Positions 1 through 11,924 of a stretch of DNA of 64,000 nt are shown here, piece after piece. The notes beneath the pieces were generated by a model. That model had not been told where the DNA came from and did not search any database. It saw nothing but the letters and a program-made list of their open reading frames with translations. Position numbers and translations under genes: made by a program. Numbering within the stretch: the stretch's first letter is position 1; each line of letters opens with the position of its first letter. Source of the DNA: Agrypnia vestita. Its lineage: Eukaryota > Arthropoda > Insecta > Trichoptera > Phryganeidae. Location of the stretch: positions 62,001 to 126,000 of the forward strand of contig JADDOH010004248.1 of assembly GCA_016648135.1 (NCBI GenBank), read 5' to 3'.

Positions 1-116
1 TTTCTTTTTTGGCATCAATATTCACATATTTTTTTTAAGTATTGAACACCCACTATTTTGAAATAATGTGTAGGATCAGGCGAATCGATATCATTTTTTA
101 CAAAGACAATTTTTAT

Positions 117-771
117 ATACAGGATGTCTCATAGCTAGTAGTAAAAAAATTACAGGTGGATTCCTACCTTGATAATGAGTCGAAAATGTTCAAGCAACAA
201 TGATCAATAGTTATGGAGATATGCAATATCAACGTTTACATTTTTTTTCAATATTTCTGATTTTTTGCATAATATTGAACAATCGTAACAGTAACTTTTA
301 TCGATTATTAACAATTCATTGCTTCAATACAACTCAAAAAAAGTAATAAAAACCTTGTAAAAAAAACTATTTTCAATTTATGTAAGGTGTTTATCACCTT
401 TATCTATTTTTTCAATATTTCTGACTTTTTTTACAAAACATATAACTATCATCACACTAATTTATATCGATTACGAAAAATTCTTTTGTTTCAATATAAA
501 TTAAATAAAATGATAAAATCCCTGCACAAAGTCCCGTTGAAACGTTTTCCGATTTAAATTGGAAGGTTTTTATTATTTTATTCGACTTGTATTAAAGAGA
601 ATTTTTTTTGATCTGAATGAATGATTCTTTTATGATGATACAGTGATAAGTCACTGTAATGAAAGTTCAACTTTTTGTCAAAAATAAGACAATTTTTGCA
701 ATTTTCGAATTGTTATAAAGGCAAGAATCCACCTCTAAAGTTTTTGGAATTATTTATGAAACAACCTGTAT
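117..771. mobile_element. palindromic MITE, family P, copy 1
   Basis: It starts ATACAGGATGTC and ends with the complement CCTGTAT. Both arms carry GTGGATTC, then ATGAGTCGAAAATG or the mirrored CATTTTCGA-type segment, then TTTTTCAATATTTCTGA. Other copies: 17095-17606, 47451-47912, and broken ones at 25115-25345 and 56411-57815. Confidence 0.75.
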
Positions 772-1352
772 AAAATAAGTAAATATTTTTTTCTTGATAT
801 CTTTTAATTTACAATAATTATGTCCGTAATACAAAAATAATAGTTATGTCATGAGGGATACAAATTAGGCGCAGTTCGACGGCTCCAATGTATTATTCAA
901 TGACATAATCAAGATATCTATCAAAATAGCAATAATAGTATTGTTCTCATGAAAGCAATGTAATTATTTATCATTTGTTTTTTTAAGACTGCGTGATATT
1001 TATCTGCACCTTATCTGTGACTTCAAATCACAAAGTCAAAAGGAAGTAACGTTATGCAAATTATTTTTTGCTTGTCAGCTCACAATTTTATGTTAACATA
1101 AACTCGCGTAAATAAATAACACAGCCGCTAGAGTCGGAAATGAACTTTCACAATATTCTTCGCTTTTAGAAATTTCTCCAGTATTGCAAGTCGTAAATGC
1201 AACAGGAAAAATTCACAGCGAGGCAGAAATGATAGTTGTTTGAGTTTTATTGTTTTTCAGATTTACAAAGCTATACAAAAATAATTCGTGCATGTACTCA
1301 TGTAGGCGCGGTAAAAGTTATACCTTTAAACTCAAATAAAGGCAAAGTTATG
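772..1352. other. AT-rich, nothing recognised
   Basis: No frame above background, no repeat end that I can pair. Confidence 0.5.
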
Positions 1353-1710
1353 CAGTGTCCGGTGTAGGAGCCTTTAATAGAATAAAATATGATCAATTTC
1401 ATCGTCAAAACACCCCCTATATGTCATTTTTCTCAAGCCATAATGAAATGGAGATGATGTATCAAATTTACTAATATCTTACCATGTACAGGTCCTATAA
1501 ATATCAAGGAGGTCTCATTTAAAAAATAAAATAATAAGAATCCATGTTACGTTAATAATTTTTAAAAATATTTTTAAAAAGATGCCACAAATAAGGGTTA
1601 AAAAAATACGATAAAAACATGTTTTTATCGTAATTTTTTTGGGGTGTTTTGTCGATGAAATTGATCATATTTTATGCTATTAAAGGCCCTGACACCCATC
1701 ACCGGACACT
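1353..1710. mobile_element. 358-bp MITE with about 70-bp TIRs
   Basis: The left end CAGTGTCCGGTGTAGGAGCC continues through TGATCAATTTCATCG to CAAAACACCCC; the right end is its inverted copy ending ACCGGACACT. The interior has its own hairpin (CGATAAAAACATGTTTTTATCG, 22 bases around 1609-1630, first half CGATAAAAACA). No coding content. Confidence 0.8.
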
Positions 1711-1932
1711 CAACGGACAAACTGTATATTAATGACGCTCCAAGCATTGAGTTATAAAAATCTACACTGATCATTGCGATTATTTTACCGAGTTTCGCGG
1801 AAAGAATTAAATCTTATGTTACAAAAATGTAACCTCGAATATTTAAAATAATTGGGACAAACAAAAACTTTAAAAAATAAAAAGTTGGCGTCTTTGTTAA
1901 GCCCTGCTCTTAATATGTAATATAGTATATTT

Positions 1933-2085
1933 TTGACGGGCTAGGGAGCATCGGTGGTGTCTGTGTCATGTAGTTGCCGCGTTTCCATCCGGGCGTCCGA
2001 GATTTGACTCTTTCTCCAGCCGTGTAATTTCGTTGTCAGCCGTGAATTCGAACGAAATTACTATATTTTCTCGTCGATATTACTG
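1933..2085 (+). mobile_element. SINE-like repeat, family B
   Basis: TTGACGGGCTAGGGAGC, GGGCGTCCGAGATTTGACTC and GCCGTGAATTCGAACGAA follow the order of the copy at 53185-53405. A short tRNA-like head is likely (B box decayed here). Confidence 0.5.
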
Positions 2086-3071
2086 GAACACTAATTTCAA
2101 GTGCATTTCGTGGTCTCCATTATTCGCTACACGCTCCGTTACGCAGCGTGTGCACAACTTCCGCTACAATAAGAAATTTACCCTAAATGCGCCAAAGAAG
2201 GATAACTTTTATTCGCGAAAATAAAGCGATTTTCTTTCGTAGCTGATATAATCAGATGCACCATCTCATTTATTATTATGTACCTGTGTAACGATTGTAA
2301 ATATATTAAAACGTCACTGTGATAAAGACACTTCAGATATGAAACGTCCTTCATCGATAAATGCATTGAGAAATATAATTTATTTCTAAGTACAACCGTA
2401 GTAATTGTGCACCCAGACCATACCCCCCCCCCTAGTATTAAACTATTAATAATAAAAAAAATCATTTTCCAGTTAAAAATGCAGATATATTTCATAAAAA
2501 ATATCACAAACGAGCTATACAAAATTTGAATGTAGAAAATTGTCGATGGTCGATAGATAGATAGTTGGTAAATAATTGGTTGCAATGTATTTGTTCTGTT
2601 GCTAATAAAACACTCGTATGTATTAGTAACAGAAGAAAAAGTCTATCATGCAAATATATTTGGTCCCAGATCACACGCAAAATGAATTTAAAAATCGTTA
2701 ATTAATCTCACTCGAAGAGAAAATCCTTGCTTTTCAGTTATTTTGAAAAAAAAAAAGTTTTCTTTATTATTTTTAATGTTCTCTTAAATACATGTTATCA
2801 TATTATAAGTTTAGTATGTGGGTATAATAATAATGTACACGATAAGTTATCTCAAAATTGCTAGATGAAAATATTTGTTTTTCTTTTCTAGAGTGCACCT
2901 GAATAAATTTATTAAATGTACAATTTTCTTCTCATATTTCACATTACGAAATATCATATTGAAATAAAAATTATAGTGACAATTAGAAAAATATTACGGT
3001 GTACTACACATATTCTTTGATTTCTTTCCGAGCATTGAAACTTTGCCTTCTGTGTGTAATTTTCTATCATC
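2086..3071. other. AT-rich, nothing recognised
   Basis: A 135-codon minus frame (2585-2178) is rich in Ile, Tyr and Phe without a domain and looks like chance openness in AT-rich sequence. Confidence 0.45.
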
Positions 3072-3200
3072 AGGGCTGATTTGATGATGGACCTTGCAAT
3101 GGAATCCGAAACATCTGCCAGAGAGGTCGGATGTGCACGGCAGAATATCCCAGAAAACTACACACAGATGATTCTGAATGGCCCTTAAAACCTGGGAACA
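3072..3200 (+). repeat. Penelope-like terminal repeat with hammerhead-like core
   Basis: TTGATGA (3081-3087), one T, then GGACC and GGAATCC able to pair around a GCAAT loop, then GAAAC (3108-3112) and GAGAGGTC. This is followed by the block CGGCAGAATATCCCAGAAAAC and GATTCTGAATGGCCC that also ends the endonuclease-bearing element at 25857-26814. No coding remains here; it is a solo terminal fragment. Confidence 0.7.
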
Positions 3201-3229
3201 TTTGTATTGAAGCTTTGAATCGAATTATC

Positions 3230-3420
3230 TCAAAACGGATGCAATCATCAAGGATTAATTGCTAATTTACAATGTACTGAATTCGAGATTTTATAGGAAT
3301 GATGATTTTCGAAGGGATGCGTATATTAAATCTAGAATTCAGCACATTTTAAATGAGTAATCCTCAGTGACTGCATTCAAAACATTTTTTGAATATTTGC
3401 CGCCTTTGCTCTTAAATGAA
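3230..3420. repeat. dispersed repeat R (CAGTACATT family)
   Basis: AATGTACTGAATTCGAGATT and a mirrored AATTCAGCACATTTTAAATG flank a short centre. They are followed by GTAATCCTCAGTGACTGCAT and TTGCCGCCTTTGCT. Similar copies: 53640-53760 (same strand) and 15740-15930 (mirrored). Also seen in part at 59400-59490. Confidence 0.5.
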
Positions 3421-3435
3421 AAGTCATAAAGTTAC

Positions 3436-3565
3436 CTGCTGCTCTGACGACCTTCTTCGTGGCCTCGTCGTCTAGGAGGTTGGGGGCATGGCGCCGGCCC
3501 AGCGCCGGGCCGCCGCCCAGCGCGGCGGCCAGGGCGGCGAGGGCCACCCAGCCGGTCCACCGCAT
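3436..3565 (-). CDS. candidate first coding exon with signal-peptide-like start
   Basis: From ATG 3565 (A at -3) the minus strand encodes MRWTGWVALAALAAALGGGP, then ALGRRHAPNLLDDEATKKVV and RAA, 43 codons plus one base. Residues 6-20 are a hydrophobic Ala/Leu run after a short start with Arg, which is what a secretion signal looks like. A dibasic RR follows at residues 24-25. The exon ends at CAG|GTAACT, a good splice donor, leaving phase 1. GC content is far higher than in the surroundings, and the 30-bp minisatellite lies just upstream. In-frame methionines upstream fall inside the minisatellite, so 3565 is preferred. I do not recognise the protein. Signal sequence and donor together are suggestive, not proof. 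Confidence 0.4.
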
Positions 3566-3571
3566 CGTCGA

Positions 3572-3720
3572 GATGTCACTTCCGCCCGCGGATCTTCCAC
3601 TAATGTCACTCCCGGTCACTTCCCCCGCTAATGTCACTCCCGGTCACTATTCCTCTCCCGCTAATGTCACTCCCGGCCACTTTTTCCCACCGATGTCACT
3701 CCCGACCACTGATTTCCCAA
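3572..3720. repeat. 30-bp minisatellite before the candidate exon
   Basis: The unit (T)AATGTCACTCCCGGTCAC plus a variable CT-rich link occurs five times (3573, 3600, 3629, 3662, 3691), with decay at both ends. It lies immediately upstream of the minus-strand candidate exon at 3565-3436, so it would fall in its 5' untranslated region or promoter. Confidence 0.85.
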
Positions 3721-4499
3721 CAATACCACTTTGCACTTGAAACAATCACGCTTATCTTCGACACTGGACGGTTTGATTTCTGATTTTCCCAGTTTGCTCT
3801 TTTACGGCACTATTTAAAACTCAGTTTGATGCGAGATAATGTGCATTTCGATCTACAGCATATTTGGTAGCAATTTTAGTGAACACTCGATTGATTTGCA
3901 TATATATGCAGTATTGATGACCGCTGTATTCGAATCAAAAAATGTTGAACAACATTATCGTAAACCTATTGAAAATATGAAATATTTAATTAGATAATTT
4001 TTCGATTGAAAACTCATTTGTCGTATTAAAAACTATTTATTACGATCTACCTATCTATCTATAACAATCATTTCCATTCATCTTCCAAGATATATTGGAA
4101 TATAATATTAATGATGTGCATCCAACTATGATTTTTTTTCATTTTTATAAAAATTATTCAAAAATGCATTTGATTGAAATTAAAGTGCATTAGATAATAA
4201 ATTTCATAAATTAAATAAGTGAAACAAGATACAAGAGCACAGATCAAACAACAATAAAAAATACATTAAAAACTTGAATATTCAATAGCCTCAAATCACT
4301 ATATATTTTTTTTTATGTAAAGAAAAATCGCGTATCAATATTTATAGATCTACTTCATGCACCACCCGTCGGTGTAGTTACGACAATTTTCCGCATAGAA
4401 TCGATTTATTTAAATTGATCACGAAAGCGCCGAGAAAAATATTGGCTAAATCAATACATTTATCGTTTACTGGTTCGAGCGGAATCTTTGGATTATTTT
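3721..4499. other. AT-rich, nothing recognised
   Basis: If the minus exon at 3436-3565 is real, its promoter would lie here or in the minisatellite; no TATA-Inr pair was found. Confidence 0.4.
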
Positions 4500-4815
4500 C
4501 GAAATCGTGCGAATTCGCAATTCGACGGCGCGCATGTGAGGATGCGATCCGCGACCGCGTACAGACGTGCGTGCTGTGGGGCCGCCGGGCGAGCACTGCG
4601 CGGCGCGCGGCGCCCGGATGATAAATCACTGCGGCGGGGGGGGGCCGTGTGCCGAGCGAAGCCTTAATTCGAACGTGCGATATTGTTTATTGTTGCACTC
4701 GTTTGTTTATTGGACTGATTTCTTATTGCTGTTGTGCATTCGTTCGTTTATTGGACGATTTATACCCCGCCGGGTCCGCGTCGCGGCGGCGGACGCGGAT
4801 GCTCTTGTAATTACG
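4500..4815. other. GC-rich, CpG-rich block
   Basis: Dense CG dinucleotides (GGGCGAGCACTGCGCGGCGC) in an otherwise AT-rich window. Open on both strands without recognisable protein. A C-rich run and a TTCGTTCG... repeat-like text follow. It may be an old CpG-rich promoter or part of an element that includes the family S MITE starting at 4855. Confidence 0.55.
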
Positions 4816-4854
4816 TTAGATTTTTTTACCGACTCAGAGGCGTCCTTACGTTAA

Positions 4855-5356
4855 CATAAAAAAATATTTAAAAAAAACTAACCCATAAAAATCAACTTTT
4901 TATTTTACTCCCTGTCTAGACAAATATCTATGTCAAAAATCTCTAAAAATATATATTTATTATTTGATTTCTTCCCAAAAAACCGAAGCGTGCTGTCATC
5001 TGTGAACCAATTGTCATAAATTTTCGAGATTCGTAGTGAAGTACCTATTATACCTACCAACGGAGTAATTCAAATTTTAAATATTCCGTGACGTTATCAG
5101 GCCGCCGTTGGTAGTAATCAAACATTTGTAATGATTCCAATTTGAAAAAACCATTTATAATTAGAAAAATCCAAAATTAAACTATAATTATTATATTTTT
5201 TTAACGAAAATTTGATAGATCTTTTTGATCGTCGCCACGAAACTGCTTGCAAAGTTTCAGCTCGAGTGGATTACGGGAAAAGGGTTAAAAATCGATCCAA
5301 AGTTTTTTCCTCAATCAAGCAGACGCCACGAGTTAATATAAAGGGAGTAAAAAAGC
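4855..5356 (+). mobile_element. MITE, family S (ACTCCCTTT ends), copy 1
   Basis: It opens CTAACCCATAAAAATCAA and TACTCCCTG, contains GATCGTCGCCACGAAACTGC and GGGAAAAGGGTTAAAAATCG, and ends TTAATATAAAGGGAGTAA. The inverted ends are short (TTACTCCCTTT type). It lies just right of a GC-rich block. Confidence 0.7.
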
Positions 5357-5994
5357 ACGATTATATTTAAATGCACTGTAAAGTAAAAAATAATTTTTTG
5401 GCCAAAAAATTTTTGCCTCACTCTCCAAACTAAAGGTGAGTGTTTACAATATTGATGTAGAAAAATTCGGTTGTTGTTGCAGGGAAAGCGCCGATATAAG
5501 CGTGTTTTTTTTGTATTTTTTTTTTCATTTAATATAATTTTCTTCTTTTAGTATCAATATTACCCGGCGTACAAAATCACTTAACAAGAGTAATCTTCCG
5601 GTGAGCTCATTTACTAATATAAAACTTTGATTAATTAATTATGATGGATTAATTGATTAATTAGTGAATCTGATCTGCTATAAAATTCCATCCAGATAAA
5701 CAGTTGAAGCGTGGTAATACAATTTACCATTTTCAAAATATACACATTTCCTCGAAATATTGTTTACAGACATTTTCATTTCAAAATACATCAGAAGCTG
5801 CAGACAGCATTTTACGTTCTCCATATGTATAGTGTGATGATAAGAAAATCCGAGATAAGCTAAGACAAAACAAACTGTTTTCAAGTTTGTGAACAGGCCC
5901 ACCCTAATGTTCGACCATCAAATTTGAATCTTAATGGAAAAAGTGAGGGCAAGGATCAGGCTGCCGAGAGTTTTCTGAGGGGGGTTAATTTAGA

Positions 5995-6038
5995 TTAGGT
6001 TAGGTTAGGTTAGGTTAGGTTAGGTTAGGTTAGGTTAG
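5995..6038 (+). repeat. interstitial insect telomere-type repeat (TTAGG)8.8
   Basis: Eight perfect TTAGG units plus TTAG. TTAGG is the telomere repeat of many insects and other arthropods. The tract is far from any visible chromosome end and is flanked by ordinary AT-rich sequence, so it is interstitial. Such tracts can come from telomerase-mediated break repair or from simple slippage. Confidence 0.9.
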
Positions 6039-7309
6039 CCACACTGATACACAGAATCAATTCTCACTTTTTCACAAATTAAAAATAAAATAAAACGAGA
6101 TGATTCATTTTGTGTAACCGAAAATTATGTACTTTTTCTTACTACGAACTGATTAATCTAGGCTGAAGGATTTTTCGAAATTCACTACCCACATGTTTTT
6201 TGGAGGCTTCTCGGGTGACAGAAAATATCAGTAAAAAATTGTGTATCGTTTTGTAGAATAATAAATAAATAATATGTACATGTTAATCGTTTTTCTTTTC
6301 CACATAACAAAATAATATATGAAAATAATTTTTAAAATACCGAGAAACGTATTTTGAGCAGGGAAGTATATGGGAGTGGTAGGAAGTCAAAACTTGAAAA
6401 TACAAAAGATTTCAGGACGTTTTGGTAAGAAAAAATTGTTCACAAATTAATGAACTTATGCGAAAAATTTTACATTCGATGCATCTTTTAGTGATCTTAA
6501 TGAGATGATATTGATTTTATCTTATTAAGATAAGAATTTCATAGTCGATTTCACAATAGCCACAAAACTCCTCGTACCTTGTTCTAATAGTAGAACAAGG
6601 TACGGAGAGTGTGTTGTGGGTATGTATTGTAAAATCTGTTGGGAAAATTTATTGGAATATTCTGGCAATACTGCACTTTTAAATCGTTTATTTTGGGTTT
6701 TGGACTTCATAACTAACGAACACCCCATTACTTGCTGAAGGTAATATAAATAGATGCCATACAAAGAACTGTTAATTATAACAGTTGATATTTACGGATT
6801 GACCTGTACAAAGACAAATTGAAAAATGTGTTGATAATTTTTGATTAATAAATAATAATTATTAGACCGTTTTTCTCAAATGATGCAGTGCAATGCCATA
6901 AATCTTGCATCAAATCTGTAGCAACTGGCGCGTAATCTGTTTAATTTCTTCCGTGTTCTTTTTCTGGGCACGTCGTGTGATATCAGCATCCAGCGAGTTG
7001 ATCGCTCATCTTCATCATCTCGGTTGTTAAGGCAACAGCGCAAATGTGTAAAATTTATGCACGACAGTAAGTGCAAGTCTCATCAGTTTGTATCACGTGA
7101 CATGTATGAAATGATACGAGTACACAGCTCGGACGTGCCTGCATGTACACCAACCTTAGCCTCCCAGATAATTTCGCACGTGTTATATTTTTTTAGATTT
7201 TAAATTATTTAAACCTTCCGCCAGACAACAAACTAGTATACCTACCTTACATTATAGTAAATATTCGCAAACATATGTTGTTATATTTTAAATATTGATA
7301 TACAATAAA
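6039..7309. other. AT-rich with one hairpin, no gene
   Basis: Short frames only. The segment 6890-7140 is slightly less AT-rich but unrecognised. Confidence 0.45.
6573..6604. repeat. perfect 14-bp stem hairpin, 4-base loop
   Basis: CGTACCTTGTTCTA, loop ATAG, TAGAACAAGGTACG. The flanks are ordinary AT-rich sequence. Confidence 0.8.
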
Positions 7310-7870
7310 ATCAAAACATAAACTCATATACTCATAAAATATTTTTCATCTATAATACCACTTAAATACATCACTTTTCATCCATAATATCATTCAAATA
7401 CACAACTTTTCACTCATCGTCAATAATATCACTCATATACTTGTAAAAAAATTTAATTCACAATATCATCACTTATCATCATCATCACTTAAATACACCA
7501 CTTTTCATGCAAATATACACGTGCTCATCGATAACATCACTCTTATACCGTAAAATAGTTGTTTCCCATAATATCCCTTAAATACACCACTTTTCATCCA
7601 TAATATCACTCAAATATTTCATCAATAACCTTATTAGGTTACTCATATACTTGTAAAATAATTATCATCCACTATATCACTTAAATACACCACTTTTCAT
7701 CCAAATATGCAATTTTTATCGATAACATCACTCTTATACTCGTAAAATAGTTTTTATCCATAATATCCTTTAAACTCGCCACTTTCCATCACTCAAACGT
7801 TTTCATCGATATTATCACACGTATTCTCGTACAATAGTTTTCATTCATAACATCTCTCAATTACACAATT
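7310..7870 (+). repeat. degenerate tandem array of TCATCCATAATATCACT units
   Basis: The phrases CACTTTTCATCCATAATATC and ACTCAAATAC or ACTTAAATACACCACTTTTC repeat about ten times with variable spacing. Some units carry ATACTCGTAAAATAGTTTT. Low GC, no coding. Confidence 0.7.
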
Positions 7871-8861
7871 TTATGTAGGTGAAAGTATTAGTTTTTTATC
7901 ACCCTCGTGAAGAAATAGTATATTTCGAAATCGATTAATTTTAATATACAAAAGTATAATTATAAATTTGATTAAAATCAACCAGCCACATTGTTTTCAC
8001 AGTAAATATTGAATATAAAACTCAATAACATTCTTTTCTTCAAATTCACTACGTATCATTTCATAAATAAAGTAATAAAAATTTGTTTTGACCACGATTA
8101 ATTTTTTTTAGTTAATTGTGGTTTAAACAAAGTATTTATTATTTTGTAAATAATATTATATTTCCAGTATTTTCTCAATTCCATATAGAAAATTAAACCT
8201 CAATGTTAATTAATCTCCACCACGTACAATTATAAACTTTTTAGTTGATAGGTATTCACGTAATATAACGTAAATATATTTTAATGAAAACTCATTATGT
8301 CATGATGTTTAGAGGGTAGTTCTATGTTATCTTATATAAATTGATTAATCTAGTGTGTTTTAAATATATTTTACAATAATAAAACTTGTTTACGTAGACT
8401 CCGTTTCTTTGAATCAGATCGATTTAAATTAAAATTTTATGCAAAATAAATTAATCTCTTGAACTATAAATCAAAAAGAAATATTTCAATTGAATAATTG
8501 CTTGAGTGTTTTCCTTATTTACTCAATGTATGTAAAATCGAGGTTGCTCAGTAAATGCAAGACACAGTTACTGTGAATTTGTTATTCGCAAGAAAAAATT
8601 ATTCCATGAACATTATAGATCACTTAAAATTCCACAATACATAATACCTATTATATCAATACCTTTCTGTATGCCACACCTAGAAAAATATGTAAATTTT
8701 ACTGAAGTGAATTTGTTAACAAAGTCAGTGTCAAATTCCATTTTGAAGTGCGAGGAAAAATTTCTTTTCGGGGGGTAAATTTATCAAAATTGTCTAGCAG
8801 TCAAATAAGAAGTCAAGATAATATTTGAAAATTCCAGCATCGTAATGGGTCTAAATATTTT

Positions 8862-9650
8862 ACGCAGGTTTCTAAAGAGTAGTTGTGAAAAATTTCAAAT
8901 GGTTGGCATTTGATATAACATATATACCTTTATATTTATTATGCGCAAAAAATGTGGAGGGGCCAGGGAAAGGGTGTATGTTTAATGCAATATCCTAAAA
9001 AGTAACTACGCAAAAATTTGAACGAACGACGTTCAGTATAATGAAATGAAAACTAATATCTAGGGCTAGGGTGGCATAGTGGAGAGAGAATAGTACTCCA
9101 AGTTTTGCGCGAGGTCCTAAAAAGTAACCCCGCAAAATTTGGAATAAATAGTTATTAAGCGGTGAAGGGGAAGAGACATAGAGAAGGCAAAAAAATCTAC
9201 ATTTCATACGAAGGCCTTAAGAGTAATTGTGCAAAATTTGTATTTCTACCAAGAGTAGCTTGTCCATGTTAAACTTTTCCATGCAAGGTCAATGTAAATG
9301 GCATTCAATGTAAAATTTTACATATTTCAAATCGCAGGAGGGGTTGGTGTCGCCAAGGGAGTGGGTTTTTATGTTTTACGCAGGGTCCTAAAAAGAACAA
9401 TGCAAAATTTGGAACGAATGACATTCAAATAAATATTTTACATATTTAATATCGTGGTGAGGGAGTGGGGCGGCGAAAGCAGAGTGTCTACACTTAACGC
9501 AATTTCCCAAAGAGTAACTATGCAAAATTCGGAATGAGTGGCATTCAGTGTAATATCATACATATTTATATCGCAATGAGGGGTTGAGGTCGCCAGGGTG
9601 AGGATAACGATATTTTATGTAGGGTCCTAAAGAAGAAATATGCAATATTT
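8862..9650 (+). repeat. degenerate tandem array, about 120-bp unit
   Basis: The anchor TCCTAAAAAGTAAC...GCAAAATTTGGAA recurs near 8868, 8992, 9114, 9218, 9386, 9505 and 9625. Each unit also has GTGGGGCGGCGA-like or GGGCCAGGG-like G-rich text and ends before TTACGCAGG. Seven old copies of a satellite-like unit. Confidence 0.75.
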
Positions 9651-9711
9651 TCTTATAATCAGTCAAAAAATACTATTTTGTATAATTATTATTTTGTAAC
9701 TGTGTGATTTA

Positions 9712-9790
9712 CTCAAGCCTGGGTGTTTTGTGATCTCTTTCGCTTCTGTAATTGGGCCTCTTGGCCTGTTGAAGCGTAAAAAAATATATA
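9712..9790 (+). repeat. SINE family A tail only
   Basis: CAAGCCTGGGTGTTTTGTGA, GGGCCTCTTGGCCTGTTGAA and GCGTAAAAAAATATAT match the tail of the copy at 14083-14245; the pol III promoter part is absent. Confidence 0.65.
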
Positions 9791-9826
9791 TTTAAATATA
9801 GTAGCATATATTTAAATATAACGTTG

Positions 9827-10077
9827 CTGTATATATAATTAATCCCATGTGCCGTTTTAGTACATTCTGAGATAAACGAATAAAACTGTTTTAAAAAATA
9901 ATTGCACAGACTAGATTTATAAAAAATATTTTAAATAATTACTAGGCAGACTGTCAGATGAAAGGCAATGTTGTTTAAGTATATCTCCATTATTTATATG
10001 AAAAATTAACAAATTGATTCGTTCATCTCAGAATGTACTAAACGACACATTGGTTTTATTATATATACAGTGACGAT
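9827..10077. mobile_element. 250-bp palindromic MITE, family T, copy 1
   Basis: The left end GCTGTATATATAATTAATCC and the right end are inverted over about 60 bp, including GTACATTCTGAGATAAACGA and its mirror. The second copy is at 42553-42811. Confidence 0.82.
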
Positions 10078-10088
10078 AAGTAGCACAT

Positions 10089-10132
10089 AAAGGTTGGTTG
10101 CTGTTTATAGCAATACACAGCAACCAACCTTT
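10089..10132. repeat. perfect 16-bp stem hairpin
   Basis: AAAGGTTGGTTGCTGT and its complement enclose 12 bases. It lies just right of the family T MITE and may be part of another small insert. Confidence 0.75.
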
Positions 10133-11098
10133 TTCCAGAATAGGATTGATTTTCACTGCCTAGTAAGATACACAAATCAACATTATGATGTCTAAAAAAA
10201 TAAAAATAAAATCCTACATGACTGCAGAAACACAAGCTAACTATTTTAGCACATACTAGATTCCATTTGATGTAATATTTATTTTCCGGAAAATTTACCC
10301 AGACATGATAAACTACGTATCCATTCCGTATCTTATCTCTGTCATTATGATTTTGAAATTTCTTATGTAAATTATTTGTGTGCTTACTTTTATCTTAACC
10401 TACTACCTGTACTACTGATAAACTTAAACCAAGAATTTCTACTGCTATTTGAGTACTTTTATATATAGACTTACGTACTATACTTATTTATATACTTATG
10501 TTCTGAATATATGTATTGTAACATTGTCCACATGTCTCAAATGGTTTCTGTATAATAAAAACTACTACTTCTACTTCTTTCTGCTTAATAAAAACTTGTA
10601 CTTTAATTTGACTTGTAAATAGTCCTCACATACGCTCGAGTTATTGGCTCATATAATGAGAAAGATAATGTCGTATTAAAATGTAATAACGTATGTTTAA
10701 TTAATTATAAAAATCATTGTAATGTATCTGTTGTATAAATAAATTAATATAAAATCAAACACAAGATTGTAATTTTAGTTTATAATTATAACGGCTTTAA
10801 AATAGTATAATTTTCAAGCTTTGAGGGTTTTGGAATATATATTTTCTCTAACATGACATTTATTTTATATGAAAGCGTTAAAATACATTATAAAGTAAAC
10901 TTGGTTAAGGTTTTCGGGTTCCACACGTTGAGTATTTTTGCCAGTAATATATTTTGAAAGATGTAGTCCCTCTGCATCTAATCTAATAAATAAATATAGA
11001 GATATCATAACCAGCGGCTGCATCTTTGTATATGTCATGGGAAATACTAATCTTCGACCATAGTTGCCTCTAGCATATTTAGAACATAAACACAACGT
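10133..11098. other. AT-rich, possible LINE 3' tail
   Basis: ATGTCTCAAATGGTTTCTGT and ATAATAAAAAC (10530-10560) look like the end of a non-LTR element, without attached coding. Confidence 0.3.
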
Positions 11099-11290
11099 TA
11101 AAAAATTTGATAATGTGTGGATGTTCTTACAGTGGAATAGGTGAAAGTTTCTTTGTGTGTGTAAAGTGAACACTTAGTCCAGCTAATACAAGACATAAGC
11201 CCTGTGGTCACCCTAATAAGTCTTCTAAAGATATTTCTCATATAAATAGATTCATTCATTTATGTGAGACTTCCATAATTCATCTCAATT
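11099..11290 (-). mobile_element. family D MITE, single arm
   Basis: It matches the right arm of the copy at 12373-13003 (TTTGATAATGTGTGGATGTT, then GTCCAGCTAATAC, then GTGAGACTTCCATAATTCAT). The partner arm is not nearby. Confidence 0.55.
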
Positions 11291-11924
11291 TAATAAATAT
11301 TTATATTGCATCATAGAGTATCTGCCCTGACAATTAATGTTATTTTTTACTTGTAGATACAGTATTTTTAAAAAACGATAATAATTTGTTAATTAAATTT
11401 AAAAAAGTATTTTATTCAACTAAAACACAATTTTTACTGCTCATTTTACAATAATTCAATTAGAATAACATTATTTAAAGCAGATATCTACATATACTTA
11501 TAATGTAATGTAATATTTGAATGTTTGGATGTAGGAGGTAATCTCCGAAACTACTTATCCAATTTAAAAAATTATTTCACCAATATTTAGAATAGACTTT
11601 GAGGGTGGAAGTAGACTATATAATATTATCTCATTAAAACAAAAGAGCTTTTCGTGGCTACCTATTTTACAACTAAAGTCGACGAAAAAATGGTCGAGCA
11701 ATGGGTTTTTTTTTACGAACGCTGCCTTAACAGTATGAGATATTTAAATAATTTCTACAGAGAAGTTATAGAACTCAAAAAGTTCTATAAATAAGTTTAT
11801 GATAACATATATCTGTATTGTCACTTTTACACAAAACCGCAGAAGTAATAATTCGATGCTTCTGGCTTATGTTTTTTTTTTAATATATTTGTCCGGGATT
11901 CGTCGACGTAGTTTCTTGACAATG

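Noticed and set aside
2178..2585. 135-codon minus-strand frame
   Set aside because: Composition is that of random AT-rich sequence, with no domain, no good start context and no splice signals.
7310..7870. Possible CRISPR-like array of regularly repeated phrases
   Set aside because: Spacing and repeat sequence are irregular, spacers resemble the repeats, and the context is eukaryotic; a decayed minisatellite fits.
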